The notes under the pieces were generated by a model. The model was not told where the DNA came from. It did not search any database and saw only the letters and a list, made by a program, of their open reading frames with translations. A stretch of DNA of 64,000 nt from Ianthella basta (lineage: Eukaryota > Porifera > Demospongiae > Verongiida > Ianthellidae). How positions within the stretch are numbered: position 1 is the first letter of the stretch; every line of letters starts with the position of its first letter. A program made the position numbers and the translations under genes. Shown here one piece after another: positions 45,380 to 57,984 of this stretch. The DNA is taken from NCBI GenBank assembly GCA_964019415.1, contig OZ025868.1, forward strand, positions 8,173,649 through 8,237,648, read 5' to 3'.

Positions 45380-46217
45380 TATAGATCCCGTTGCCATGGT
45401 AACGTGCGTCTAAACGATGTTTCTAAACGTCGTAGACACCCAGGTGTTGTTTCGCGCCGTGGTCTATTTCGTCTAGCCGTGTTCTAATTAGACGCGCGGC
45501 GTTCGCGCCTATGCTCTAAATGCCGATTTAGAGCATGGGCTTGGCACGCGCGTCGTTCGCGCCTATATATGCTCTAAATGCCGATTTAGAGCATGGGCGG
45601 GGCACGCGCGGCGTTCGCGCTATCCTATAAATACCGATTTAGAGCATGGGCGTGGCTTAGGCACGTGGTCTATAGCAGAGAAACTGCAGCTGCGACAACA
45701 ATAGTAGCTAACTCCACAACATACGATGCAAAGGTCACTCGGCTTACTTGTTTCGTCGACAAACAGGGTAAAACAACAATCCGGCAGCGGCCTACGAACC
45801 AGAGCCGAGTAAGGAGCGAACTGGTTACGAGCTGGGAACAGGCTTAGGACACCGCTCTGGGAAACGCTGTGGCTGACGGGGCTGACAGTGAGTAACCTTA
45901 CGTTTAGCTTACGCGCCGCATCCACTGCCGGCCTTTAGGAACGTCTGCTGCGAGATAACAAACCAATAACCAAACGACGTTTTCTCGGCCATTGTCAGAA
46001 ATTGCTAACTACTTCCGGAAGACGCGTGATGACGCAAGTACGAGTTGGTAAACTGATTCGCTGCCGCTCCTTGCCCAATCGTTGGGATCTATAACACTTA
46101 AATGCTGACCAATCGGTGTCTCTGAAGATTTAGACCACTCAGCACTCGGGCGCTTCGCGCCCTCGTGCCTCGTGCTCTAAATCTCAGAGACACCTCTTGG
46201 TCAGCATTTAACTATTA
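45380..46217. repeat. Palindrome-rich 830-bp repeat, copy A
   Basis: It starts ATAGATCCCGTTGCCATGG and ends CAGCATTTAACTATTA. The 5' part has three tandem units of about 50 bases, the first two with GCTCTAAAT-GCCG-ATTTAGAGC and the third with a degenerate left arm. The 3' part is a long hairpin: AAATGCTGACCAA pairs with TTGGTCAGCATTT, and GGTGTCTCTGA with TCAGAGACACC, around GGGCGCTTCGCGCCC. It is CpG-rich, unlike its surroundings. The small ORFs in it are probably not genes. Confidence 0.85.
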
Positions 46218-46525
46218 CTTAGCATCTGTTCAAATTATGCATGCTTTGGGCATATGCAGCTGTTTTTTGCTCAACTTTGCTCAGCTACATGTATATATGT
46301 AGTGACACCACATGCAAGTTTGCACATTTTGTTCTTGCATGCTTGAACTCTTCTTTTGTCAATTTCTGCCAATATAATATGGTGAACACAATGACTCTAT
46401 AATACACTTACAAGCATTTATAATTATAAGCATTCATTTTCTGATCTTGCATGCAAATATAAGCTGTAATTGTTGTAGGCACAAAGTTTCAGTGCAGGGT
46501 ATAGTGATTTGGAGTTGCTCATATT

Positions 46526-46715
46526 CAGTGGAACCTGTCTAAGATGGTCACTGTGCTAGGCAGTCGCCTCTCTAAAGCAACTGGTGCCTCCAGCCCCAAA
46601 TAGCACTATAATTAAACTTTGTATACTATTCCTCAGCAGAGCAGCCACCTCTCTATGAAAGTAAACTAACTCAGGCCCACATGTATGTGGCTGTCTTATT
46701 AGAGACGTTCCACTG
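46526..46715. mobile_element. MITE with CAGTGGAACCTG/CACTG ends
   Basis: It begins CAGTGGAACCTGTCTAAGAT and ends GAGACGTTCCACTG. It belongs to the family at 7439-7535 and 13366-13542. It is duplicated at 61475-61664 with the segmental duplication. Confidence 0.65.
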
Positions 46716-47055
46716 TACTGCTCAATTGCAAGGTATAATAATTATAATAGCATCTCAAACGGCAAAATGACTGGTATAATACCAGTTATGCACACAATAG
46801 CAAGTGTCCTTACTGGTGAAGCTAACAACATTCCTATAGACTTGCAAAGTCATGCATAAGTGCGACAGTTGCTATAGTGAAATCTGCAGCTGCCTAATTA
46901 AGACATGCAGCCATGCAACTTCGGGCGTGCAGTGGTGTATATGTGTAATTGATTTAGATACATCTTCCACTACGATGTAACTAAATTTAGATTTCTCCTT
47001 TTACAGAACCTCCTTTACAAGCTGATTCACTAAGTCGACTACGCGTGTGTGCGTG

Positions 47056-47062
47056 TATAAAA
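47056..47062 (+). promoter_or_regulatory. TATA box of gene T1
   Basis: TATAAAA lies 126 bases upstream of the T1 start codon. The duplicate gene T4 has the same box at 62005-62011. Confidence 0.6.
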
Positions 47063-47187
47063 GGAATAGAATTGCATGCTGTGAGACATTTGAGGCTGAT
47101 TTCAAAAGAGCAACAGAAGTAAGGGTTGGCTAACACAGAGAAGACTGGTTTGGACAATTTAACATCTATATATCTCAGTTGTTGAAA

Positions 47188-50100
47188 ATGGCTTCTGGAG
47201 TGGTTGTCAGGATACTAGCAGTGGTAAGTGATCAGCTAGGTGGAAAATGGGCTAACTGTGCAGTGTTAGTGTTTGCCAGTGACTGAGACCTTGTCACTTT
47301 ACTACATGTATAGTTAATTGGATAAAATGACAGTGACTGTACACAATTGTTCAGAATGCATTCAACGACATGTTCATTGTAGCTCTGTCAGTTCATTTAC
47401 TTGTGTTCATTCATATGCCTGGAGAGTGCATGTGGGCGTGACTTAAGCATAATAATTTACATGGAGCAAGTGTATAGTTACGTAACGTCAAGAAAGATTA
47501 GAATTAATTTATAAAAGCTTAGATTCTAGTTCTTTGTCTGTATATCATATCTGATATACAGACAAAGAGATAGATGATCTATAATCATATCTGCGCAGGT
47601 TGCGCTGGTGCTCACTGTGCTGTCTGCAATTGGCTGGATAGTGTTCATTGGTGGATTTGGTTTCCAAACTGCCACAGGGTAAGTGCATGTACATATGTAT
47701 GATACTTATAATGATTATAGATCCCGTTGCCATGGTAACGTGCGTCTAAAGATGTTTCTAAACGTCGTAGACACCCCGGGTGTTGTTTCGCGCCGTGGTC
47801 TATTTCGTCTAGCCGTGTTCTAATTAGACGCGCGGCGTTCGCGCCTATGCTCTAAATGCCGATTTAGAGCATGGGCTTGGCACGCGCGTCGTTCGCGCCT
47901 ACGCTCTAAATGCCGATTTAGAGCATGGGCGTGGCACGCGCGGCGTTCGCGCTATCCTATAAATACCGATTTAGAGCATGGGCGTGGCTTAGCACGTGGT
48001 CTATAGCAGAGAAACTGCAGCTGCGACAACAATAGTAGCTAACTCCACAACATACGATGCAAAGGTCACTCGGCTTACTTGTTTCGTCGACAAACAGGGT
48101 AAAACAACAATCCGGCAGCGGCCTACGAACCAGAGCCGAGTAAGGAGCGAACTGGTTACGAGCTGGGAACAGGCTTAGGACACCGCTCTGGGAAACGCTG
48201 TGGCTGACGGGGCTGACCGTGAGTAACCTTACGTTTAGCTTACGCGCCGCATCCACTGCCGGCCTTTAGGAACGTCTGCTGCGAGATGACAAACCAATAA
48301 CCAAACGACGTTTTCTCGGCCATTGTCAGAAATTGCTAACTACTTCCGGAAGACGCGTGATGACGCAAGTACGAGTTGGTAAACTGATTCGCTGCCGCTC
48401 CTTGCCCAATCGTTGGGATCTATAACACTTAAATGCTGACCAATCGGTGTCTCTGAAGATTTAGACCACTCAGCACTCGGGCGCTTCGCGCCCTCGTGCC
48501 TCGTGCTCTAAATCTCAGAGACACCTCTTGGTCAGCATTTAACTATTACATAGATGCATAATACATAAATGCGCGCATCACATGCACAGTCATAATAACG
48601 TACATGCATATAAGCTGAATGACAATAGGTAATATAACAACACATACTGTATGCTTTGCACACATTAATTTTTGGCTTGCATTTTGATTGTATAAAAATT
48701 GTTTACAGTCCTTGCATTCACATGCATGCACTCTGCATTCTTCTTTCTTAATCACAGACAGCGTCAGCTGTTTCCCTTATTGAATTTTATATCGTCTGGT
48801 ATCACTAGTCCTACTTGGGACCCCTACTGGGTTATCACTGCACTATCACCCGTCCTCTTCATTGTGATGGGAGTGATGGCCATTCTGATGATCGTCAAGG
48901 ATGAGCTGTTCAGGAGATATTTCGTCATCCACATTCTAGCTGTGGTTGTATCCTCTTATTGAGTGTCTATAGTATAATAATATTGACAACTATGACACAT
49001 TGATGCTTCATCTGAAGGGCAAGCAGGTGTTCAATGCGTCCTGTGCCCTTGATGAAATAATTATTTACAACATTTTGGTTTTTGCATCTGGCAAGGAACG
49101 GCCAGTCTTTTCCTAACATTACTAGTGAGTAATATACAGTCCTGCAGCTTGCAACAGTGGCATTTACCTGTCCACTTCAGCTACGTATACAGTGCAGTTG
49201 ATGGTTAAGCTGTAATTTTATACTGTGTGGGTGATGGCCATGTTCGTAATGATGGTGGTATTCTGTGTACTTGCATGGTGCTTTTTCTGACAAATGATGG
49301 GGTTGCGTTTCACCTATAGCAACCACCATTTTTGGTGAGCTAATCATGCACTTTTAATTGTGATGTGGTGCGATCTGCTTTTGGATTGCAATGGAACCCA
49401 AGATCTATATGTTACCAAACTGTGTCTCAAGTCAGTGTTACGTGTGTGTTCCTTGAGTTCAACATCTGCAATAGATCCAGAGGAGATTATCATTATTGCC
49501 AATTCTGATCGATGGCTAGAAAGCTGTGCATAATACATTAATTCTCAATGGATTTGATATTATAATTTTGTATTTGGCCCGTTTGGCTATGAAATGTCCA
49601 ATGCTAATTTAGCCCTTAACTATGCATCCAGGCCTTCATTATCACAGTGATTGTGTTATGCTTCCTGGGGTATACCCTGGTTGCACAGAGGGTCATCATT
49701 CAAACTTTGAATACAGTAACTGCTAGAGTGACAAATGTTCAGTACGTTAGCGCCATCTTTGCAGGAGCACTTATGGAAGTGCTGTTCTTGGCAAGTTTCC
49801 CATAGCTCAGTTCACATATCAGACATCATGCTAGGGAAATGATACAAAGTTAATGTGTACTCTTATAGTAATTATTTTACCTGTGAAACATTTTCCTGTA
49901 CCATTTAAGAATGGTCAGCTGAAAAGGAAATGGAAGTGTCATCTCAACATGTGTCAATCAAAAGTTGGAATTGGAAGTGTCAATCAAAGTGCTGAAATGG
50001 AATTTCAGCACTTTGATATTCCTCGTTTCTGTGGATTGGAGTTCATCCACTAAATTACTTTCATTCCTAATTTCTCTGTAAATGGAGCTCATACATATAC

Positions 50101-50428
50101 CTGTTATCTTGTGCAATTAAATGCATGTTCAGGGGAATTTGGAATGCAAAGCATAAGTGAACTCCATGTGCCCATGCAGAAATGTGATGTATCAAAGTGT
50201 TTACTAATAGTTGCAACTACTTGCTTCTGCACCTTTTCTGCAGGCTGTTCTTAAATGCCTTCTGTGTTATAAATATTATTTAGTAAATATTACTGGTGTG
50301 CTTGCACAATATTATAGTTTTGCTTATCAATCCATCACATATTTTGCCAACTTTGTTTGTAGGGTGGCGCTTGGATCTGCCACTTCCTTGCTTTTCTGTT
50401 TGGAGGGGTGCAGAGTGACAAAGAGTAG
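47188..50428 (+). CDS. Small four-transmembrane protein T1 (5 exons)
   Basis: Exons: 47188-47223, 47599-47678, 48758-48947, 49632-49790, 50363-50428. They join in frame to 531 nt (176 aa). Four hydrophobic segments are visible: about residues 8-33, 62-86, 92-118 and 143-168. The loop between the first two carries the motif DPYW, shared as EPYW or EPYI by T2 and T3. Intron phases are the same in T1-T3. The topology is tetraspan/MARVEL-like, but there are no tetraspanin CCG signatures and I recognise no family. Intron 4 has a GC donor (TTG|GCAAGT) where T2 and T3 have GT. Intron 2 carries repeat copy B. Plasma membrane location is inferred. Confidence 0.8.
47531..47568 (+). repeat. Perfect 17-bp hairpin upstream of exon 2 of T1
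   Basis: TCTTTGTCTGTATATCA, a TATC loop, then the exact reverse complement. It ends 30 bases before exon 2, where the branch point is expected. The same hairpin is in T4 at about 62480-62517. Confidence 0.85.
47716..48548. repeat. Palindrome-rich repeat, copy B, in intron 2 of T1
   Basis: It is nearly identical to copy A (45380-46217), with a handful of substitutions and small indels such as TAAAGATG for TAAACGATG. The flanks differ from those of copy A outside ATAGATCC and AACTATTA, so these mark the element ends. Confidence 0.85.
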
Positions 50429-51518
50429 CTTAGTATCACACCAGCCATGCCACACTGCCTCTAACCAAACATTTCTCTGTAGATTATAGTTTGACTAGCT
50501 GTTTTAGCATAACTGTTGATATGATGTGGCAGATGGCTGTTGCATAGTGTTGCATACCCTATAGACATGTATAAATTTGTCATTCTGCATACTGATTTAA
50601 TGTTCTTAGGCTTAATACATTCAGACACCATGTGCACAATTATTTCATCAACTGTACGTCATGGTTAATGAGCCTTTCAGTAAAAGTTTGTATTTGTAGT
50701 TGAAAGGGTGCCATGAACACAGGAACACTGTTAGAAGCTGTAAATTCCAGTATCCGTCTTCAGTGCATATAATATGTATGCACTTGTGCATGTATAGGAA
50801 TCAGTGCCATATATGTAGCTGGCACACTAGTATACATACTGTGAAGACTAATAATTATAATAAAAATGCCATTTAAATTTAAAAGGGATTAAGTTTAGGA
50901 ATGGCTAGCAGAAAAAGCATGGCAACATTTTAAGCTACTCAACTCTATGAAGTACGTCATTTCTGTGGAGTTCACTTGACATTCCTAATTCCTTGTACAT
51001 GAACTAGCAGGTTAATCATACACACTTTGGGGCTGTGCATTGTTAATCTGATAATGTTCGAATTAATGCTGAAAGACATCATTAGCTCCATGCATGGTAC
51101 ACAATTGATAGTTACGTAGGTAGCCATAGCCATGATTATTATGCAATTAGCATAGTGTTGTTGACAATTTCTTTTATATATCATATGTGAGGCAGTGCAA
51201 ATATATACATAATTTATTATGATGGCTGGTTATGGTTGCTGATCATGAATTATGTATAACACGCAAATGAAGTGAACTAGTAAGAAAATTAGCTAGCTCG
51301 AACTAGCTGCCATGTAATGTGTTCGTGCAGCGGAAGTAGTTGCATAATGAAAACATTGCGCAATAGCGTCTAGTCGGCCGGGGACACATGTAGCGCGGCA
51401 AGATCATGGGGCTGGCCCGGGCCTGCCCAGTATTAGTCAGGCTCGCCCACTATAGTAGGGAAATTCGGTTGACAACTTCCAGGAAAACTGATACAGTTTC
51501 GTCAGAATTTGGCTAGCT
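50429..51518. other. Intergenic between T1 and T2
   Basis: No gene seen. AT-rich. A fragment of the foldback family (TTTCTGTGGAGTTCACTTGA) lies near 50960. A GC-richer stretch near 51360-51460 has no recognisable content. Confidence 0.5.
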
Positions 51519-51525
51519 TATAAAG
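51519..51525 (+). promoter_or_regulatory. TATA box of gene T2
   Basis: TATAAAG lies 105 bases upstream of the T2 start codon. Confidence 0.5.
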
Positions 51526-51629
51526 TTGGGGTTGCGAGCTATATACGCGCAGCAACGTTGAGCGAACGGAGCAGTCACTGTGGGATACATCTGAGACAAG
51601 TCATTTTTACCACGAGAAGACGGTTCCAA

Positions 51630-52165
51630 ATGGGCAACTGGAGAGAATGCAACTATCCTTCTTGGCTCTTTAGGTTGCTAGTGATCGTGAGTTTATAGGC
51701 TACGCATACACAGTGTGATGCTACGTTTGTGATCGCGATATTATATCTTTCTTTTCAATCCTCTGTTGTTTGATTATAGAGTGATTAACCAATAGCGAGC
51801 TTGCGCTTCATAAAACTTATACACGCCTAGCTACGTTTAATCAGCCATCCTGCATACCCAAGTACTAGTGGATGGACGTGGTACAGCTTCTTGCTTTTAA
51901 TGGTCCCACGATTGGCAATGGTAGCTGTGTTAAGTTGTGTAGCCGTGGACGCAGCTAAGCAGTCGCAACAGAATAACTGATCTCTAATCTTGTTCAGACC
52001 AAAGTGTAAATTAAATAAATATATTCCCTCTCCACATGCCTGGCTATAGCCTTCCTGAGTAAAGAATGACATGCATGTTAGATGATAGGACAAGTTCAGA
52101 CAGATACGTGCTCATAGAAGTGAAATGGCAATTATGATAGTTAATGTGTTTATGTGTGTGTTTGG

Positions 52166-52200
<35 letters not shown>

Positions 52201-54930
52201 TGTCCATGTGCCTTGCTTTTAGGTATTAGTATTTTTACGATATTAATTAGTACATTACTTTATTCTTTAATGGCAATTAAGAATCCTGTATTTCAGGTTT
52301 AACCCCAAAGCATAAATAGTATAGGCTTAGCTCTTGGTGATTGCACAGCGTCACTATAGGTTTCTAAAATGGCAAGGACACTCTGCTTAAGCTTGGGGCT
52401 ATATAACCAGCATATTCTATATGGCATACAAATCATTGCATATGCAAACTGCACATATAATCATTGGTGCAAAGCACAATGCTCTTTCATAGCTATTTAC
52501 AGCACTGACTGACTAGCCAGGTTTTATGGCCAGCCTTATTTTAGGGACCTTATGAGCATGCAAGGACTGATGTGTTCAATGTACAGTGGCCAAATCCTTG
52601 CAAAGACAACCTACCTAATGAAAGAATCTTCCTTCTCTGTGCAATTGAAACCCAAAATAGCTTGTCGTGTATGTCGTAGTAACGTCAATTGCATAATCAT
52701 TAGTGCATTAGGCAAACAGTACAGTAGAGACCTGAAGTACATATGGCAACTATCCAAGCATCCATTAAGAGACTATGAGAGCTTAACTCATATTCGCTAG
52801 TTAGATCCTATCTAAACACTTTAGTCTCTAAAAAAACACTTTTCAGTAAATAACTTTAAATTTGCTTCTAAAGTTTGTAACAAGGTGAATGATTGCATGG
52901 TAAATATTAGAATATGTACTAAAGATGTTTCCTTAAAAGATTTGGATCTTAACTATAGCTCCCTCCGGAAATAATATCTAGAACATAATTTCAATTACAC
53001 ATATTTCACTCATAGCATGTGTCACGTGACCTCTCCTTCCGCCCATGCATGAAACATTTGGTCAAACTTGACCCAGAAATGTGTATCACAAGTTGTCACT
53101 AATCAGACACAGAAGCACATAACCTCTTTTTCTTCAAAAAAAAATGGAACCTTTAGGATTGGAGAACTGTTGGCCATTGTAAAAATAAGACTGCGGATGG
53201 TGGCAATTAATCAATAGTTATTGTGCGTTTGTTCACTTTACTGCATGTGCATGATCTCTTGCAGGTTGCACTTCTGTCCACAGGGTTGGCACTGATTGGA
53301 GCAGCGGTGTTTACTATTGGATACAACAATGCAGTCAGCTACAGGTGCATGTATTGCATCATTAATAATAATTCATAATTATGCATATTGGATACATCTC
53401 AAGTCTCCTATAATTATTATATTCAATGTAAAGTAGATTCAGCTCATGCAGACATCTGTTTTAATTCCTGTATCTGAACTACTTGCAGTATCCCCATTGA
53501 CGTCAACAGCACTTCTGCTGTCATGGGCTTCTTCTGGGAGCCCTACATTTCCGCATCGGTCTTATCTTTCATCGCCCTGTTGCTTATGCTGGTGAAGGGG
53601 AGTTTGATGGGCCTTTTCCATTGTTGCAAAACCAGCTACAAGAACTGGTGGATTATTTATGCAGTCACATCACTAGTATCCTTTAGAGTGTATGTTAATT
53701 ATGTCTGTCTGTTCAAATAAATTTACTGTACTACTGCATACTATAAACATGCAACTACACTGTAATACACACACAGTATACACATCAGTGTATCCAGGGC
53801 AGGCCCTTAAGTGTATAAAGAGCGTCTTATGGTACTGTTTTACCTGTGCTGAAAAACCTAAGTATAACCCTTACTCTAATTGAGTTTCAAGATAGTTAAA
53901 GTTACTGCCCACATTCAGTGTATATATTATATTCCTATTCTAGAGCTGAAGAAGGTGATCCTGTACTATATATACATAGTGCCTCCCATATCCTAATTGG
54001 TGTGCCATTGTTCTGTTTCCTCAAAAGCTGTATTGAACTTGACTGAGTACTCCAGGCTTTTGCCATCACAGTGGTATTGCTGTGCTTGAACGGTTATTTT
54101 CTTGTTCAGATGAGAATACTTCTAACGACAGGAAGCCGAGTACAGTTTAATGAAACTGGAGATGGGATTCAATTTCCTCAGTCAGCCATTGATCAGATCT
54201 TTGCAGGGGCATTTATTGAGGTCTTCTTCATGGTAAGCTGTTACACGTATATAAGGATTGGAGTTTATAGTCTAACTTAGCATGACGTACATATTATGTC
54301 AGCATTGGTAGTCCTCTCGCAAGCTTAAGTAAGCAGCATAATTATATAATTATATACTAATAACAGAACATACAACTACATACAATAAAGAAACATCCAC
54401 ACTCTAAGGCCTACAAGCAGGAACATAGGCAATCAGTCAAATACAACCCAAGTCCAAGTCAGCAGCTCTCGAGGAGGGCCTCAGGTGCCAAGCACTGCTG
54501 CAGTGTTGCCTTGTTGTATTGCTACTGCAACTTGCTGGACTAGGTAGGTGTACGACAGTGGGTCCCCTGACTGTGCTCTCAGTTGATGGCCCAAGTCTTT
54601 GAAGAAGGCCGCAGCTTCTGGGCCAAACACTCCACTGGTCTCAATAGCAATGGGGACAAAATGGTGGCTCACAAGCAACTCTGCATATGCATGCATAATT
54701 ATAATATTATTCTGTTAATGGTCCTTCATGTGTAGGTTTGGGCTTGGGTATTCTATACCCTAGCCCATGCTGTTGAAAAGAAAGATGATGACTCTGGCAG
54801 CCATATGAGCAGCAAACGCTTTCCCATAGCACTAACCAGTGTGAGTCATCAGATGATCAATATGTGTTACACATACATAGATATATGCCTGTCACATATA
54901 TACATGTGTATTCCTTACCTAGCTACATAG
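51630..54930 (+). CDS. Small four-transmembrane protein T2 (5 exons)
   Basis: Exons: 51630-51686, 53265-53344, 53489-53675, 54056-54232, 54736-54930. Intron phases match T1 and T3. The protein starts MGNWRECNYPSWLFRLLVI, followed by four hydrophobic segments. The loop after the first has WEPYIS, matching the WEPYW of T3. The loop after the third, with RVQFNETGDGIQFP, matches RVQFSETGAGIEL of T3, so T2 and T3 are closest. The last exon is longer than in T1 and T3 and has an acidic/basic tail (VEKKDDDSGS). A GTGAGT donor at 54841 could instead lead to a further exon I cannot identify, so the C-terminus is uncertain. Intron 4 carries a retroelement fragment. Confidence 0.75.
54340..54700 (-). 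mobile_element. Retroelement C-terminal fragment in intron 4 of T2
   Basis: A minus-strand ORF (54696-54481) reads HHFVPIAIETSGVFGPEA, then LVQQVAVAIQQGNTAAVLGT. This type of sequence recurs at the C-terminal end of reverse-transcriptase polyproteins in marine invertebrates (recognition from memory, not a search). Only about 70 codons remain. Confidence 0.6.
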
Positions 54931-55665
54931 AAGACAATTCTCCGATATACAGCATGCTTTATCCGAGAGAGGGTTGTCTTGCTAGCTAATACACATTGGT
55001 TGAATTAAAATTTTGTTGCTTGCTACTCAGAAGATTCCCTGTCCCATGCCAAATCAGTCCCATTTGCATGCACCATCTTCTAGCTTACATTAGTAACATG
55101 CATCCACTGTCCAGGAACCCCTTGGCAAACACTTGTCCCTCCAAATGCAAGTGGCACATTTTTCATTGTAATTGTGAACTTAGCTAGTGATGTTATATTA
55201 CATTAATCTAAGGCAATTTCATAGTTCAGGTTACATTCACTAATAGTAGCTAGAATTACTGTGATATAGCTATGCTGCATTGTATCACATACATGTGGTC
55301 CATGGCCATGCAGTGCGCATGGTGTATGGGGCTCCACTATCTATTTAAATTAGGCATGCAGGGCTATTAATGACCTATAAAATCATAATGCTTGAAACAG
55401 TAATGTTGCCTCAAGCCTGCATGTTTATTTGCTCATTCCCAAATGCAAGTTGAATTTTTGTAACACTTGCCAATTATAACACTGGCCAGTTATAGTGCAA
55501 TCAAATTATGTATGCATGTATATGTTAAAATAATATTGTGACATCTGTTGTACGAAAGAATTTGATGCTGAATCAGTAAAGGTTTCACAGTTACGTCCTT
55601 GGGTTTATTTTACAAGGCTGTAGCTTTCACTACTAAAATTTTGTCGTACATATTCTGCTTTGCAG
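54931..55665. other. Gap between T2 and recognisable T3 exons
   Basis: A first coding exon for T3 is expected here, ending in phase 0 before GT, but none stands out. AT-rich, no other gene seen. Confidence 0.5.
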
Positions 55666-56976
55666 TTTGCACTTATTTCAGTTGCGCTGGTATTCATTGG
55701 ATGGCTGGTCTTTGTCATAAAATTTATTAATGCAGTGAAAAGCAGGTATGGTATTATGCATGTATGTACAATGATATTTTAACTAACGTGCATATTATTT
55801 ATGATTATGGCTTTTATGGCACCTAATAACAGTTATCTCCCTAAATCATTCTTGTGTATATGCCACTGAAAATACATAGTGAAGATTGCACTGTATTCAT
55901 GGCTAATTCTGACATCCATTTTATTTCCATGCTACAGTATTCCAGTTGGGCGTAGCCTCTACTGGGAGCCCTACTGGACATCCTCTGTCATTTCATTCTT
56001 CTCCTGGACCTCTATGGCTATCATGGGAATTCTGATGATCATCTGCTTCCTCATTAAGGATTTCAGATGGTTCTATGTTGTCATCCATTTACTAGCAGCA
56101 GGAGTATCCTATGCTGTAAATGGTATATACACAAGCTCTTTGTTTCAATGAGCATTATTGTTGGCCTTATAGTAACTGTACGAATTCGAAGTAAATGATT
56201 GCAAGAGTGGGTTGTCATGGCTCATCAATTGGTCAAAGGCAGAATACTGGGCAACTTATACCAGTGGCCCTGGCACAACTCCCTCCGGTTCAGCATCACC
56301 TTCTTAATAAATATTAGCCAGGTCCTATAGAATTTGATAGGTTTACAGACAGTATATAGTATAATTATTGGCCCAGTAACTGTTGTATCTTTGATTATAC
56401 ACAGTATCATTTGCTATAGCTATCAGTCTAAATTGCCAAACGTCCTGTCCATCAGAATTTCAGTGTCATTATACTCTTTAGTCATTCTGCATTGACCATA
56501 ACACACAGCAACCTGGCAGTATCCTAATAATCAATCCATCCATTAATATTGCTTGATGTGTGCTATTGTTACATTCTGAATATTGAACTTGACTGCCTGT
56601 CACAGGCCTTTGCCTGCACTGTGCTAGTGCTCCCCTTTTTGGGATATATTCTAGTCCAGATGAGGATACTCATCCAAACAGGGACTCGAGTTCAATTCAG
56701 TGAAACTGGAGCTGGCATCGAGCTTTCAACAGAAAACATCAATGGTCTCTTTGCAGGAGCTTTCATCGAGGTGTTCTTCTTGGTAAGATCAGAATTTTAC
56801 ATTTAAATTTGAATTTTTGAATGCATGCACACTTTACAATGGCATATCTACATAATGTATGCTACTGAGGTATTTCATTGCTGATTGGCTCACTCTGTTC
56901 CTATACACTGCAGGGTGGAGCTTGGATCTTCTACATATTCACTCATTGCTATGTGCGGTGCAACAGTGAAAACTAG
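55666..56976 (+). CDS. Small four-transmembrane protein T3 (exons 2-5; exon 1 not found)
   Basis: Exons: 55666-55745, 55938-56103, 56606-56782, 56914-56976, in the same phases as T1 and T2. The frame reads FALISVALVFIGWLVFVIKF (first membrane segment), then SLYWEPYWTS, further hydrophobic segments, RVQFSETGAGIEL and a short tail ending SEN-stop. The first exon, which should give the start Met and 12-19 residues, was not identified, so the gene is partial as annotated. It may use a distant first exon or have lost it. Confidence 0.7.
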
Positions 56977-57789
56977 AGTTTAACTGAACATGCACCTTCA
57001 TGCCTGTCAGACGACCTCAGACACATGTGACCACACTAGCTCTTTGATTCACCTTAGGCCATTTGCTTAGTCACACTTAGGTAGACGTACGCACTATACA
57101 TTGCAGTCATCTTTAGCTTTACACATTTTCATTGCTGTCATCTTTGGCTTTAGGCATTATTCATTGCTGTCATCTTTGGCATTATAGTTATAGACATTAT
57201 GCATTGCTGTCATCTTTAGCATTTTGTTCATTTATAGTAAAGAGTAGAAATGTTAACAGCTGTCAATGCTTCTATATACTATGCCACATTGCAAGCAAAC
57301 TGCAGTTAGTTTACTAACTTGTCTATATATAAGTCTTAGTTATTATGACTGCTCTCTTCATGCACAAGTATACAGTAATGTGGCAGTATTAAAAATGTAT
57401 GGAAATGGTAGACCTTAAAAATCAATATTCATTTTGCTGCTGCTGCACAAAACTATGCATATAACACAATATTCAATGTCCTGCTTTTATACTACTTTAC
57501 AGTGGCCTGGATGGGTGTTGCTTGAAACAGCCATAATCTTACCTTTTCCTTCACAAATACGGAGAAATGTGTAAAACAGTGCTAGCCACTATAAAGGCAT
57601 AGTGTCATGGGCAGACCCACGTGCAACACTGCCCCATGCACATTTGGGCAGCAGGATGCACATGAGTCTGGGTACGAGACTACCAGGGTGCACATCTCCC
57701 AGCCTGCTAGACCTTGCTAGCTATGTGTTAGTTACTTGCAACGTACAGCCCACTCTGCACCTTCTTACATTCAGGTGTATATGTAATAT

Positions 57790-57893
57790 ATATAGACCTC
57801 TTGAAGGGGCTGTATTAGGTGATGTTTCCTGAGGCTGAAGGCCGAGGTATGTATCACCAATACAGCCCGTTCAAGAGGTCTATATACAGTATA
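57790..57893. repeat. Foldback repeat
   Basis: TATATAGACCTCTTGAAGGG with GCTGTATTAGGTGAT, then the inverted ATCACCAATACAGCCC with GTTCAAGAGGTCTATATA, around a CCTGAGGCTGAAGGCCGAGG loop. The mismatches are few. Confidence 0.8.
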
Positions 57894-57984
57894 TACGTAT
57901 ACCAATACCAAGGAAACCATGTGCAAATAGGTGATATAATCCTGATGGTGATATATGTGCAAATAGGTATTATAAGCATCTAGT

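Larger units (their letters stand above)
45081..49050. repeat. Segmental duplication, left copy (pairs with 59271-64000)
   Basis: From TAGGACAGGGCATGCATATG the sequence runs in parallel with 59271 onward. The offset is 14190 before and about 14950 after the 754-bp transposon present only in the right copy. Differences are rare single bases. The unit covers the upstream region and exons 1-3 of gene T1, corresponding to T4. The true right end lies beyond the window for the second copy. Confidence 0.9.

Noticed and set aside
45620-45925. Conserved 99-101-codon minus-strand ORF present in all four 830-bp repeats
   Set aside because: Its conservation follows from recent copying of the whole repeat. 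It has no recognisable domain and overlaps a plus-strand ORF of similar length.
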